Shown here: positions 1 through 8,515 of the stretch, piece by piece
Layout of the letters: each line of letters begins with the position of its first letter
How positions within the stretch are numbered: the first letter of the stretch is position 1
Assembly: GCA_052035955.1 (NCBI GenBank)
Contig: JBPOHD010000019.1
Coordinates: 1-64,000, forward strand
From: JAEUNJ01 sp052035955
GTDB taxonomy: Bacteria > Pseudomonadota > Gammaproteobacteria > Burkholderiales > Rhodocyclaceae
Length of the DNA: 64,000 nucleotides
Reading direction: 5' to 3'
The notes under the pieces: generated by a model
Seen by the model: the letters and a program-made list of their open reading frames with translations, nothing else
The model's database searches: none
What the model was told of the DNA's origin: nothing
Program-made: the position numbers and the translations under genes

Positions 1-100
1 TCCGCCCCTTCGCGGCGGCTGGGGGGCACGCACCCGGGGCGGTGCCGTCCGGCGGCGGTTCGTGGGGCGGGCTCGGGGGTTTGCGTTCGGGCCGGGCCCC

Positions 101-264
101 ATCGCGCCGCATGCGGCGCTCCTACAGGGGCCGCGCCAACGGTTGTTGTAGGAGCGGCGGTCACGCCGCGATGTTTTTCGGAATCGCCGTTATCGCGCCG
201 CATGCGGCGCTCCTACACGGGGCCGCGCGATCGGGTTTTGTAGGAGCGGCGGTTACGCCGCGAT
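101..264. repeat. Cluster of four REP-like units in alternating orientation
   Basis: Four copies of a roughly 26-bp unit lie at about 101-126, 147-172, 191-216 and 239-264. The unit reads TGTAGGAGCGGCG, then TCACGCCGCGATG, or its reverse complement, and each copy contains a GCGGCG/CGCCGC stem. Alternating orientation makes this a BIME-type cluster like the REP elements of Pseudomonas and Xanthomonas. Related copies occur at 25068, 31508, 31595 and 32885-33252. The rest of bases 1-346, downstream of boxA, shows no gene I can support. Confidence 0.8.
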
Positions 265-346
265 GGGCCTGCGCCGCTGCGGCAAGGCGTTTCTGCGTCG
301 AAACCTCTTCCCCCGGCGCGACCCGAAGCGGGACCCAGGGCCTGGT

Positions 347-1573
347 TCAGTAGGTCTCCACGTGGTAGCGGCTCTGCTGCTTCAGGGTCGGCAGGATCCT
401 GTCCCAGTCCTCGCCGTGCTGCCGGCAGATGTCGCGGAAGGCCTCGTCCACGCCCCGCTCCATGCCCTTCAGGCCGCAGATGTAGATGTAGGTGTCGGCG
501 ACGGTGAGCAGGCGGAAGACCTCCTCGTGGCGCTCGCGCAACTTGTCCTGCACGTACTGCTTGGGCTGGCCGGGGACGCGGGAGAAGGCGAAGTTGATGT
601 CGATGAGATCCTTCGGCAGCTTGTTGAGGGGGCCGAAGTAGGGCAGTTCCGCGGGAGCGCGGGCGCCAAAGAAGAGCATCAGCTCGCCGCCCTCGTTGAG
701 TCCCATGCGGCGGCGGCGCCGCTCCGTCATGGCCCGCATGGGGGCGCTGCCGGTGCCCGTGCAGATCATCATGATCGAGGATCCCGGGTGGTTGGGCATC
801 AGGAAGTTGGTACCGTAGGGGCCGCAGACCTGGACCTGGTCGCCCTTCTTCAGGTCACAGACGTAGTTGGAGCAGACGCCGAGGGCCGGTTTGCCCTCGT
901 GGTCCTCGGTGACCCGCTTCACCGTCAGGGCCACGTTGTTGTAGCCCGGCCGCTCGCCGTTGCGGGGGCTGGCCACGGAATAGAGTCGCATGGCGTGGGC
1001 CTTGCCGCCGGCGTCCAGGCCCGGCGGGATGATGCCGATGGATTGGCCCTCGAGCACCGGGAAGGCGGTGTTGCCGAAGTCCAGCACGATGTGGCGGATG
1101 TCCTGGCTGGCATCGGCGCCGGTGAGCCGCAGGTTGCCTGAGACGGTCGCCGTCACCGGCCGCGTCGGCGGGAAGAGGTTCACGTAGGGATGGGCCGCCG
1201 ACCAGGGCGGCATGGCCGGGCCGCCCTGGCCGGACTGGGCGATCTCGGTGATGCGCGTGACATCCTCGGGCAGCTCCGTGGTGGCGACGACGGGCTCGGT
1301 GGCGGCCGGCAGGCTCTCCCAGCCGTACTGCTCGTCGAGGCTGTAGGGCTGGCCCTTGGCGACGTTGCGGTAGTTGTCGATGGCGCCGGTGGGACAGGGC
1401 CCCATGCAGTCGTTGCACCAGTTGCAGACCTCGAACTTGACGACGTAGTTGCGCCCGTCGTGGGTGATGGCGTCGATGGGGCACATCTCCTCGCAGGTGT
1501 TGCAGCGGATGCAGATCTCGGGATCGATCAGGTGCTGGCGGACCAGCTCTGCGTTGTCGGCGGGGGCGTTCAT
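347..1573 (-). CDS. boxA: BoxA, reductase component of benzoyl-CoA 2,3-epoxidase
   Basis: BoxA passes electrons from NADPH through FAD and iron-sulfur clusters to the diiron oxygenase BoxB during aerobic benzoyl-CoA epoxidation. The 408-residue protein starts with two ferredoxin-type [4Fe-4S] motifs (C21, C24, C27, C31 and C50, C53, C56, C60). A ferredoxin-NADP reductase-like module follows, with an FAD-binding RLYSVASP stretch near residue 200 and a GTGSAPMR nucleotide-binding loop near 270. Length and domain order match known BoxA. It is the last gene of boxR-boxC-boxB-boxA and is separated from boxB by about 200 bp that holds a long inverted repeat. ATG is the only sensible start, since it lies just ahead of the first cluster. 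Confidence 0.96.
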   Translation of the reverse strand: MNAPADNAELVRQHLIDPEICIRCNTCEEMCPIDAITHDGRNYVVKFEVCNWCNDCMGPCPTGAIDNYRNVAKGQPYSLDEQYGWESLPAATEPVVATTELPEDVTRITEIAQSGQGGPAMPPWSAAHPYVNLFPPTRPVTATVSGNLRLTGADASQDIRHIVLDFGNTAFPVLEGQSIGIIPPGLDAGGKAHAMRLYSVASPRNGERPGYNNVALTVKRVTEDHEGKPALGVCSNYVCDLKKGDQVQVCGPYGTNFLMPNHPGSSIMMICTGTGSAPMRAMTERRRRRMGLNEGGELMLFFGARAPAELPYFGPLNKLPKDLIDINFAFSRVPGQPKQYVQDKLRERHEEVFRLLTVADTYIYICGLKGMERGVDEAFRDICRQHGEDWDRILPTLKQQSRYHVETY

Positions 1574-1580
1574 GTCTTGT

Positions 1581-1765
1581 TCACCACGGAGAACACGGAG
1601 AAAGGCTGCGAGGATATCCCAGGCAGCCTCCGTGATTGCGGACTGCTCCCGCCCCTTCCGAATGGACGAGGCGGGGCGAAAGCGATCCGGCGGCGACCGC
1701 AGCAGGCAGGGGACGGGGTTTCAACGATCTTCCTCCGGGACCTCTGCATCCTCTGCGGTGGCCGC
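1581..1765. repeat. Long imperfect inverted repeat, copy 1 (boxB-boxA gap)
   Basis: The left arm starts near 1581 with TCACCACGGAGAACACGGAG. The right arm near 1733-1762 reads CCTCTGCATCCTCTGCGGTGG, approximately its reverse complement. Each arm is itself a short iteration of the type ACGGAG(A)ACACGGAG. The arms enclose about 120 bp of unrelated sequence. It is one of seven such elements in the window and fills almost the whole boxB-boxA gap. Confidence 0.75.
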
Positions 1766-1772
1766 CTTCGAC

Positions 1773-3197
1773 TCAGTTGAAGCGGACGTACTCGAAGTCC
1801 ACCGGCTGGTTGTTGATGCCCCGGGCCGGCGGCGCGATCCAGTTGGCGAACTTGCCCGGCTCGGCGACGCGGCCCATCAGGCTGTGCACGAAGGCGCGGT
1901 CCTCCTCGTTGGGCAGCCAGCTGTTGTGGTGGTGGGTCCACTCGGCCTCGGACAGCACCTTGCCCTCGGGGCTGACATGGTGCTCGGTGAAGAAGCCGAT
2001 CTTGCGGTGGAAGCCCTTGTGGGGCAGCTTGAAGCGCAGCGGGATGCCGGCCTTCTCGGGAATCTTGTTCCAGCGGTCGATGGCCGCCTGCACGTCGGCC
2101 ACCCAGTCGTCGCGCAGCCGCTCGTTGAGGGCCGTGATGGCCTGCACGTGGCGGGTGACGACCTGCTCGCCGACGACTTCCATCACCGGGTACTCGGAAG
2201 AATCGAGCTTGTGGTCGTCGGCGATCTTCGTTTCCTCGAAGCGCCCCTTCAGGCCGTTGGTGTAGAAGGTGGCGGCGTTGGAGGAGATCTCGGAACCGTA
2301 GAGGTCCGAGGTCACCGAGAAGTGGAAGTTCAGGTACTTCTGGATGGTCGGCAGGTCGATGACGCCCAGGCCGCGCAGCCTGGCCGGATCGTCCGTCTTG
2401 TGCTGGTTCATCACGTCGCAGGTGCGCTGGATGATGCGGGCGATGCCGGACTCGCCGACGAAGAGGTGGTGGGCCTCCTCGGTCAGCATGAACTTGCAGG
2501 TCCGGGCCAGGGGGTCGAAGCCCGATTCGGCCAGGGCGGCGAGCTGGTACTTGCCGTCCCGGTCGGTGATGAAGGTGAACATGAAGAAGGAGAGCCAGTC
2601 GGGCGTCTTCTCGTTGAAGGCGGTGAGGATGCGGGGGTTGTCCGCATCGCCGGAGCGGCGCTCCAGCAGGGCCTCGCCTTCCTCGCGGCCGTCGCGGCCG
2701 AAGTGGGCGTGCAGCAGGTAGACCATGGCCCACAGGTGGCGGCCTTCCTCCACGTTCACCTGGAACAGGTTGCGCATGTCGTAGAGCGACGGGCAGGTGA
2801 GGCCCAGGTGGCGCTGCTGTTCGACGGAAGCGGGCTCGGTGTCGCCCTGGGTGACGATGATGCGGCGCAGGGTGGAGCGGTACTCGCCCGGGACTTCCTG
2901 CCAGACGTCCTCGCCCTTGTGGGTGCCGAAGCTGATCTTCTTGCCTTCCTCCTTCGGGGCCAGGAAGATGCCCCAGCGGTAGTCCGGCATCTTCACGTGG
3001 TCGAAGTGGGCCCAGCCCTTGGGGTCGACGCTGATGGCCGTGCGCAGGTAGACGTCGGCGGTCTGGGACTTCTCGGGCCCCATCTCGTTCCACCAGTCCA
3101 GGTAGGCCGGCTGCCAGTGCTCCAGCGCGCGCTGCAGGGTCTTGTTGCTGGACAGATCGACGTTGTTGGGGATCTTCTCGCTGTAGTTGATGCTCAT
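1773..3197 (-). CDS. boxB: BoxB, diiron oxygenase component of benzoyl-CoA 2,3-epoxidase
   Basis: BoxB inserts one oxygen atom of O2 into benzoyl-CoA to give the 2,3-epoxide, using electrons from BoxA. The 474-residue protein carries the class I diiron ligand pattern: E121, then E151-x-x-H154, D212 and E241-x-x-H244, visible around the EEGRHLWAM and TEEAHHLFV stretches. Length and N-terminus (MSINYSEKIPNNVDL) match the BoxB family. It lies between boxC and boxA in the same orientation. Both flanking gaps contain long inverted repeats, so any operon transcript would carry strong hairpins between the three reading frames. The enzyme is cytoplasmic. Confidence 0.97.
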   Translation of the reverse strand: MSINYSEKIPNNVDLSSNKTLQRALEHWQPAYLDWWNEMGPEKSQTADVYLRTAISVDPKGWAHFDHVKMPDYRWGIFLAPKEEGKKISFGTHKGEDVWQEVPGEYRSTLRRIIVTQGDTEPASVEQQRHLGLTCPSLYDMRNLFQVNVEEGRHLWAMVYLLHAHFGRDGREEGEALLERRSGDADNPRILTAFNEKTPDWLSFFMFTFITDRDGKYQLAALAESGFDPLARTCKFMLTEEAHHLFVGESGIARIIQRTCDVMNQHKTDDPARLRGLGVIDLPTIQKYLNFHFSVTSDLYGSEISSNAATFYTNGLKGRFEETKIADDHKLDSSEYPVMEVVGEQVVTRHVQAITALNERLRDDWVADVQAAIDRWNKIPEKAGIPLRFKLPHKGFHRKIGFFTEHHVSPEGKVLSEAEWTHHHNSWLPNEEDRAFVHSLMGRVAEPGKFANWIAPPARGINNQPVDFEYVRFN

Positions 3198-3222
3198 GTC
3201 ATTGGTCTCCGAAAAATACGAT

Positions 3223-3307
3223 AACCACAGAGGTCACAGAGGTCACCGAGGAAGGCAGGAACGCATGGATCGTCTTCCTCCGCGTCCTCTGCGTCCTCCG
3301 TGGTGAA
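3223..3307. repeat. Long inverted repeat, copy 2 (boxC-boxB gap)
   Basis: The left arm at 3223-3253 begins AACCACAGAGGTCACAGAGG. The right arm at 3275-3307 ends GTCCTCCGTGGTGAA. About 20 bp separate the arms, so this is the tightest hairpin of the family. Each arm is a run of roughly 9-bp iterations (CACAGAGGT). It sits between the boxC stop and the boxB start, inside the expected operon transcript. Confidence 0.8.
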
Positions 3308-3313
3308 TGCCGT

Positions 3314-4975
<1,662 letters not shown>

Positions 4976-5034
4976 CGGTTCTCCTCTTGGGTTCTCTCGG
5001 TTCGTGGATGGGGGCGGAATGGCGCGCGGCGGGG

Positions 5035-5955
5035 TCAGCCGCCGACGGCGCGGCGGAGCTTGGCGAAACTCGCGTCCACCTGTTCGCTCGAGGTGTCGAG
5101 GACGGTGTCGGCGCGGCGGTACAGGGAATCGCGGGCCTCGAGGATGCGCTTCAGGTCGTCCATGGCCTCGTCGTTGCCGGCCATGGGGCGCAGGTCGCCC
5201 TGGGCGACGACGCGCGACATGTGCTCCTCGGGGCTGGCCTTGAGCCAGATGGTGTAGCAGTTGGAGAGCAGGAAATCGTAGGTTTCGAGCTGGGAGACGA
5301 TGCCGCCGCCCACGGAGAGCACCGCCCGCTCGTTGTCGCGGATGGCGCGCTCCAGGCAGCGCCGCTCGGTGCGCCGGTAGCCGGCCTGGCCGTAGAGGGC
5401 GAAGATCTCGCTGACCGGCATGCCGGTGTCCTTCTCGATCTCCCGGTCCAGCTCGATGAAGGGCATGGTCAGTTCCTTGGCCAGGCGCTGGCCCAGGGTG
5501 GTCTTGCCGGCACCGCGCAGGCCCACCAGGGCGATCCGCTTGCGGCGCACGGCCTCGTCGTGGCCGAAGTCGCGCATCAGGCGGAACACCACTTCCTCCA
5601 GCCGGGACTGGGGCAGGCGCTCCAGGAAGCGGCGGATCAGGCGCTTTTCCACCGTGTCCTCGGTTTCCGGGGCGAGTATCTCGATCAGGGAGACGTCCAG
5701 GGCGGCGGCGATGCGGCGCAGCAGGATGATGGAGATGTTGCCTTCGCCGGCCTCCAGCTGGGACAGGTAGCGCTCGGAGACGTCGGCGTCCCGGGCCACC
5801 AGCTTGCGGGTCATGCCGCGGCGCTCGCGGATTTCCCGCACCCGCTTGCCCAGGGTGGACAGGAATTCGCCCTCGCTCAGGTGGTCGCCCTGGAGGTGCT
5901 GCTCGTTTTCCGCCGGCGCGGCGGGCGGTGTCTCGGTCTTCGGGGTCGAGGTCAT
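5035..5955 (-). CDS. boxR: BoxR/BzdR-type regulator: XRE helix-turn-helix fused to shikimate-kinase-like domain
   Basis: This is a transcriptional regulator of benzoate degradation that in known relatives senses benzoyl-CoA. An XRE-type helix-turn-helix lies at about residues 35-92 (LGKRVREIRERRGMTRKLVA...). A C-terminal domain like shikimate kinase follows, with an intact P-loop GLRGAGKT at about 145-152. This two-domain layout is diagnostic of BzdR/BoxR. The 306-residue gene is first in the box operon, behind a strong sigma70 promoter. TGCA half-sites with 6-bp spacing overlap that promoter, which suggests autoregulation. Similar sites occur at the benzoate uptake operon near 14.5 kb, so one regulator probably controls both. 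Confidence 0.93.
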   Translation of the reverse strand: MTSTPKTETPPAAPAENEQHLQGDHLSEGEFLSTLGKRVREIRERRGMTRKLVARDADVSERYLSQLEAGEGNISIILLRRIAAALDVSLIEILAPETEDTVEKRLIRRFLERLPQSRLEEVVFRLMRDFGHDEAVRRKRIALVGLRGAGKTTLGQRLAKELTMPFIELDREIEKDTGMPVSEIFALYGQAGYRRTERRCLERAIRDNERAVLSVGGGIVSQLETYDFLLSNCYTIWLKASPEEHMSRVVAQGDLRPMAGNDEAMDDLKRILEARDSLYRRADTVLDTSSEQVDASFAKLRRAVGG

Positions 5956-5990
5956 GGGGCGGTCGTCCTGGAAGTGACTGTCGCTGTGAT

Positions 5991-6049
5991 GTGTGGCACT
6001 TTAATGCATGTGATTTTGGGTGTCAAGAGATATTGTGCAAAAACCTGAA
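5991..6049 (-). promoter_or_regulatory. boxR-boxCBA promoter with TGCA-N6 operator sites
   Basis: On the minus strand there is a consensus -35 TTGACA (6026-6021), a 17-bp spacer, and a -10 TAAAGT (6003-5998). Two TGCA-based sites surround it. GGCA-N6-TGCA at 5995-6008 overlaps the -10. TGCA-N6-TGAA at 6036-6049 lies upstream of the -35. TGCA-N6-TGCA palindromes are the reported recognition pattern of BzdR/BoxR-type regulators. Placement over the -10 fits repression. The remaining bases to 6328 hold the divergent rubredoxin promoter region. Confidence 0.65.
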
Positions 6050-6209
6050 CCGACACGTCCAGCTTCCGGAGCGCATGTCTGGTCCCACATAAAGTTCCAT
6101 AGAAACATATCATTGCGGCGATTTCCCGGCCGCTTGCCGGGGCGGATTCCGGGGGTTTCCGGCGCCGGCCCTGCCAAACTGTCGCCGACGGGATAGGAAT
6201 AATCTTTCC

Positions 6210-6238
6210 TTGATTTCCGGCGAAAGAAGAATAATAAT
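6210..6238 (+). promoter_or_regulatory. Candidate sigma70 promoter for rubredoxin/formate dehydrogenase genes
   Basis: TTGATT at 6210-6215 is followed after 17 bp by AATAAT at 6233-6238, in a short AT-rich island within otherwise GC-rich DNA. It lies about 90 bp ahead of the rubredoxin ATG. It is the best promoter-like pair in the 373-bp divergent region. Assignment rests on sequence alone. Confidence 0.4.
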
Positions 6239-6328
6239 GCCTATTCCTCGACCTTCCCGGCGCCGGCGATCCGGTGCGGGCAAGTCCTGCCAACGAGAAT
6301 AGACCCCTGACCCGAACCGGAGAACCCC

Positions 6329-6493
6329 ATGACCGTCATGCAATGTTCCGCCTGTTTTTTCCCTTACGATGAAGCCAAGGGCCTGCCGGACGAGGGCATT
6401 CCTCCCGGTACCAAGTGGGAGGACATTCCCGACGACTGGGTCTGTCCCGACTGCGGCACCCCCAAGCACCTGTTCATCGAATACACGCCCTGA
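6329..6493 (+). CDS. Rubredoxin
   Basis: This 54-residue iron protein is a one-electron carrier. Two metal-binding pairs are present, C6-S-A-C9 and C39-P-D-C42-G, with the usual spacing, plus the rubredoxin core residues Y13, W30, P34 and W37 (DIPDDWVCPDCG). The second cysteine is followed by F rather than the usual G, a small departure from the CxxCG consensus. It reads towards the formate dehydrogenase genes, with a 190-bp gap, and is divergent from boxR. Its partner is not evident. A stand-alone rubredoxin could serve a diiron or peroxide-reducing enzyme. Confidence 0.9.
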   Translation: MTVMQCSACFFPYDEAKGLPDEGIPPGTKWEDIPDDWVCPDCGTPKHLFIEYTP

Positions 6494-6529
6494 GGAAGGT
6501 CCCGCGAAGCCCATGAAATCCAACCCCCC

Positions 6530-6668
6530 ACCGCAGAGGCGCGGAGGCGCCGGGAAAAGCAAGCCGCCACGGACTTGCGCAACGGGTCCGCAATACTCGC
6601 CGGACCGCTGCCTCGATGCCGACAGGGAATTGGCCTTCCTCCGTGTTCCCTGCGCCTCTGCGGTGAAA
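6530..6668. repeat. Long inverted repeat, copy 3
   Basis: The left arm at 6530-6559 starts ACCGCAGAGGCGCGGAGGCG. The right arm at 6634-6668 ends TGCGCCTCTGCGGTGAAA, a close reverse complement. It separates the rubredoxin gene from the fused formate dehydrogenase subunit, and the right arm ends 14 bp before the latter's ATG. Confidence 0.75.
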
Positions 6669-6682
6669 CCGGCCTGTCATCG

Positions 6683-8341
6683 ATGAAACGCGGTTCCCGC
6701 CGTTCCCGGCCCGGCGAGCGGCCCCCGTCCGCCGCCGCCCGCGCCGCCGCCGCCCGCGCCATCGGCCAGGGGCCGGCGCGGCGCGACATGCTGATCGAGT
6801 ACCTGCACCGGCTTCAGGACGCCGGGGGCTGCCTGCCCGCGGACCATCTGGAGGCCCTGGCGGAGGCCATGGGCCTGGCGCCGGTGGAGGTATTCGAGGT
6901 GGCCAGCTTCTATCACCACTTCGACGTGGTGAGGGAGGGCGAGGCGCCGCCGCCGGCGACCACGGTGCGGGTCTGCGATTCGCTCACCTGCAGCCTGTTC
7001 GGCGCCGAGGCCTTGGCGGAAAAGCTCCAGGCCCTCCTCGGGCCCGGGGTGAGGGTGCAGCGGGTGCCCTGCGTCGGCCGCTGCGACACGGCGCCCGTGG
7101 CCGTGGCCGGCGAGCGGCCGGTTCCCCGCGCGACGCCGGAAGAAGTGGCCGAGGCGGTGGCCGGCGGCGACCTGGCGGCGCCGGCGCCCGGCGGCATCGG
7201 CTTCGAGGCCTACGTGGCGGCCGGCGGCTACCGGCTGCTGCGGGATTGCCTGGACGGGCGCCGCGATCCCGCCGGCATCCTGGCCGCCCTCGACCATGCC
7301 GGGCTGCGGGGCCTCGGCGGGGCCGGTTTCCCGGCGGCCCGCAAGTGGCGCACGGTGATGGCCCAGCCGGCGCCCCGCCACCTGGCGGTCAATGTGGACG
7401 AGGGCGAGCCCGGCACCTTCAAGGACCGGCACCTGCTCGAGACCGACCCGCACCGCTTCATCGAAGGCATGCTGGTCGCGGCGCGGGTGGTCGGCATCGC
7501 GGCCGTCTGGATCTACGTCCGCGACGAATACCCGGCCCTGCGCCGCAGGCTGGCGGAGGAGGTCGCCCGCGTGCAGGCGGCTTTCCCCGGCCTGCCGCCC
7601 ATCGAGATCCGCCGCGGCGCCGGCGCCTACGTCTGCGGCGAGGAATCGGCCATGATCGAGTCCATCGAGGGCAGGCGGGGCCAGCCCCGGCTGCGGCCAC
7701 CCTACGTGGCCGAGGTCGGGCTCTTCGGCCGGCCGACCCTGGAACACAACCTGGAAACCCTCTGGTGGGTCCGGGACATCGTCGAACGGGGCGCCGAATG
7801 GTTCGCCGGCCATGGCCGCCACGGCCGACGGGGCCTGCGCCGCTTCTCGGTCAGCGGCCGGGTGCGGGAACCCGGCGTCAAGCTGGCGCCGGCCGGCATC
7901 ACCCTGCGGGAACTGGTGGACGAATATTGCGGCGGCATGGCCGACGGGCACCAATTGCGGGGCTATTTCCCGGGCGGCGCCTCGGGGGGCATCCTGCCCG
8001 CCTCGATGGCCGACATCCCGCTGGACTTCGATACCCTGAATCCCCACGGCTGCTTCATCGGCTCCGCCGCGGTGGTGGTGTTCTCCGCGGCCGATTCGGC
8101 CCGGGACCTGGCCCTGAACGCCATGCGCTTCTTCGCCCACGAGTCCTGCGGCCAATGCACGCCCTGCCGGGTCGGCACGGCGAAGGCGGCCGGGCTGATG
8201 GCGGAGGGGCGCTGGGACGAGGCGCTGCTGCACGACCTGGCCCGGGTGATGACGGACGCCTCCATCTGCGGCCTCGGCCAGGCGGCCCCCAATCCCATGC
8301 TGTCGGTATTGCGCCATTTCCGTCGGGAGGTGGGGGAATGA
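6683..8341 (+). CDS. NAD-dependent formate dehydrogenase, fused gamma/beta (NuoE-NuoF type) subunit
   Basis: This subunit carries electrons from the formate-oxidising subunit to NAD+. The first part (about residues 30-170) is a NuoE/FdsG-like thioredoxin-fold [2Fe-2S] domain, with cysteines in CDSLTC and CVGRC. The second part is NuoF/FdsB-like: an FMN/NAD region LRGLGGAGFPAARKW near 215, NVDEGEPGTFKDRH near 240, and a C-terminal [4Fe-4S] motif ESCGQCTPCRVGT. FdsG and FdsB are normally separate, so this is a fusion. I chose the ATG at 6683. The longer open frame runs back to 6575 into an inverted repeat and has no family homology there. The large subunit follows after 174 bp. Confidence 0.9.
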   Translation: MKRGSRRSRPGERPPSAAARAAAARAIGQGPARRDMLIEYLHRLQDAGGCLPADHLEALAEAMGLAPVEVFEVASFYHHFDVVREGEAPPPATTVRVCDSLTCSLFGAEALAEKLQALLGPGVRVQRVPCVGRCDTAPVAVAGERPVPRATPEEVAEAVAGGDLAAPAPGGIGFEAYVAAGGYRLLRDCLDGRRDPAGILAALDHAGLRGLGGAGFPAARKWRTVMAQPAPRHLAVNVDEGEPGTFKDRHLLETDPHRFIEGMLVAARVVGIAAVWIYVRDEYPALRRRLAEEVARVQAAFPGLPPIEIRRGAGAYVCGEESAMIESIEGRRGQPRLRPPYVAEVGLFGRPTLEHNLETLWWVRDIVERGAEWFAGHGRHGRRGLRRFSVSGRVREPGVKLAPAGITLRELVDEYCGGMADGHQLRGYFPGGASGGILPASMADIPLDFDTLNPHGCFIGSAAVVVFSAADSARDLALNAMRFFAHESCGQCTPCRVGTAKAAGLMAEGRWDEALLHDLARVMTDASICGLGQAAPNPMLSVLRHFRREVGE

Positions 8342-8358
8342 AAGGGGGGACGAAAGAA

Positions 8359-8490
8359 CTTCACCGCAAAGGCGCAAAGGCGCGAAGGGCGCAAAGGCTT
8401 GCGGGAAGGCGGCCGGGCGCGGCGTTTCCTTCCATGCATTTCTTGCCTTGCGTTTCCTTTGCGGCCCTTTGCGCCTTAGCGCCTTTGCGT
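8359..8490. repeat. Long inverted repeat, copy 4
   Basis: The left arm from 8359 reads CTTCACCGCAAAGGCGCAAA. The right arm (about 8443-8490) ends TTAGCGCCTTTGCGTCG. Arms consist of reiterated GGCGCAAAGG-type units. It fills the 174-bp gap between the two formate dehydrogenase genes, so it must be transcribed with them if they form one operon. Confidence 0.75.
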
Positions 8491-8515
8491 CGTCGGGTTT
8501 GACGGCCGATTTCCC

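Noticed and set aside
1..346. A coding region before boxA
   Set aside because: Open frames at 42-353 and 263-1141 are translations of REP units or antisense to boxA and show no protein features.
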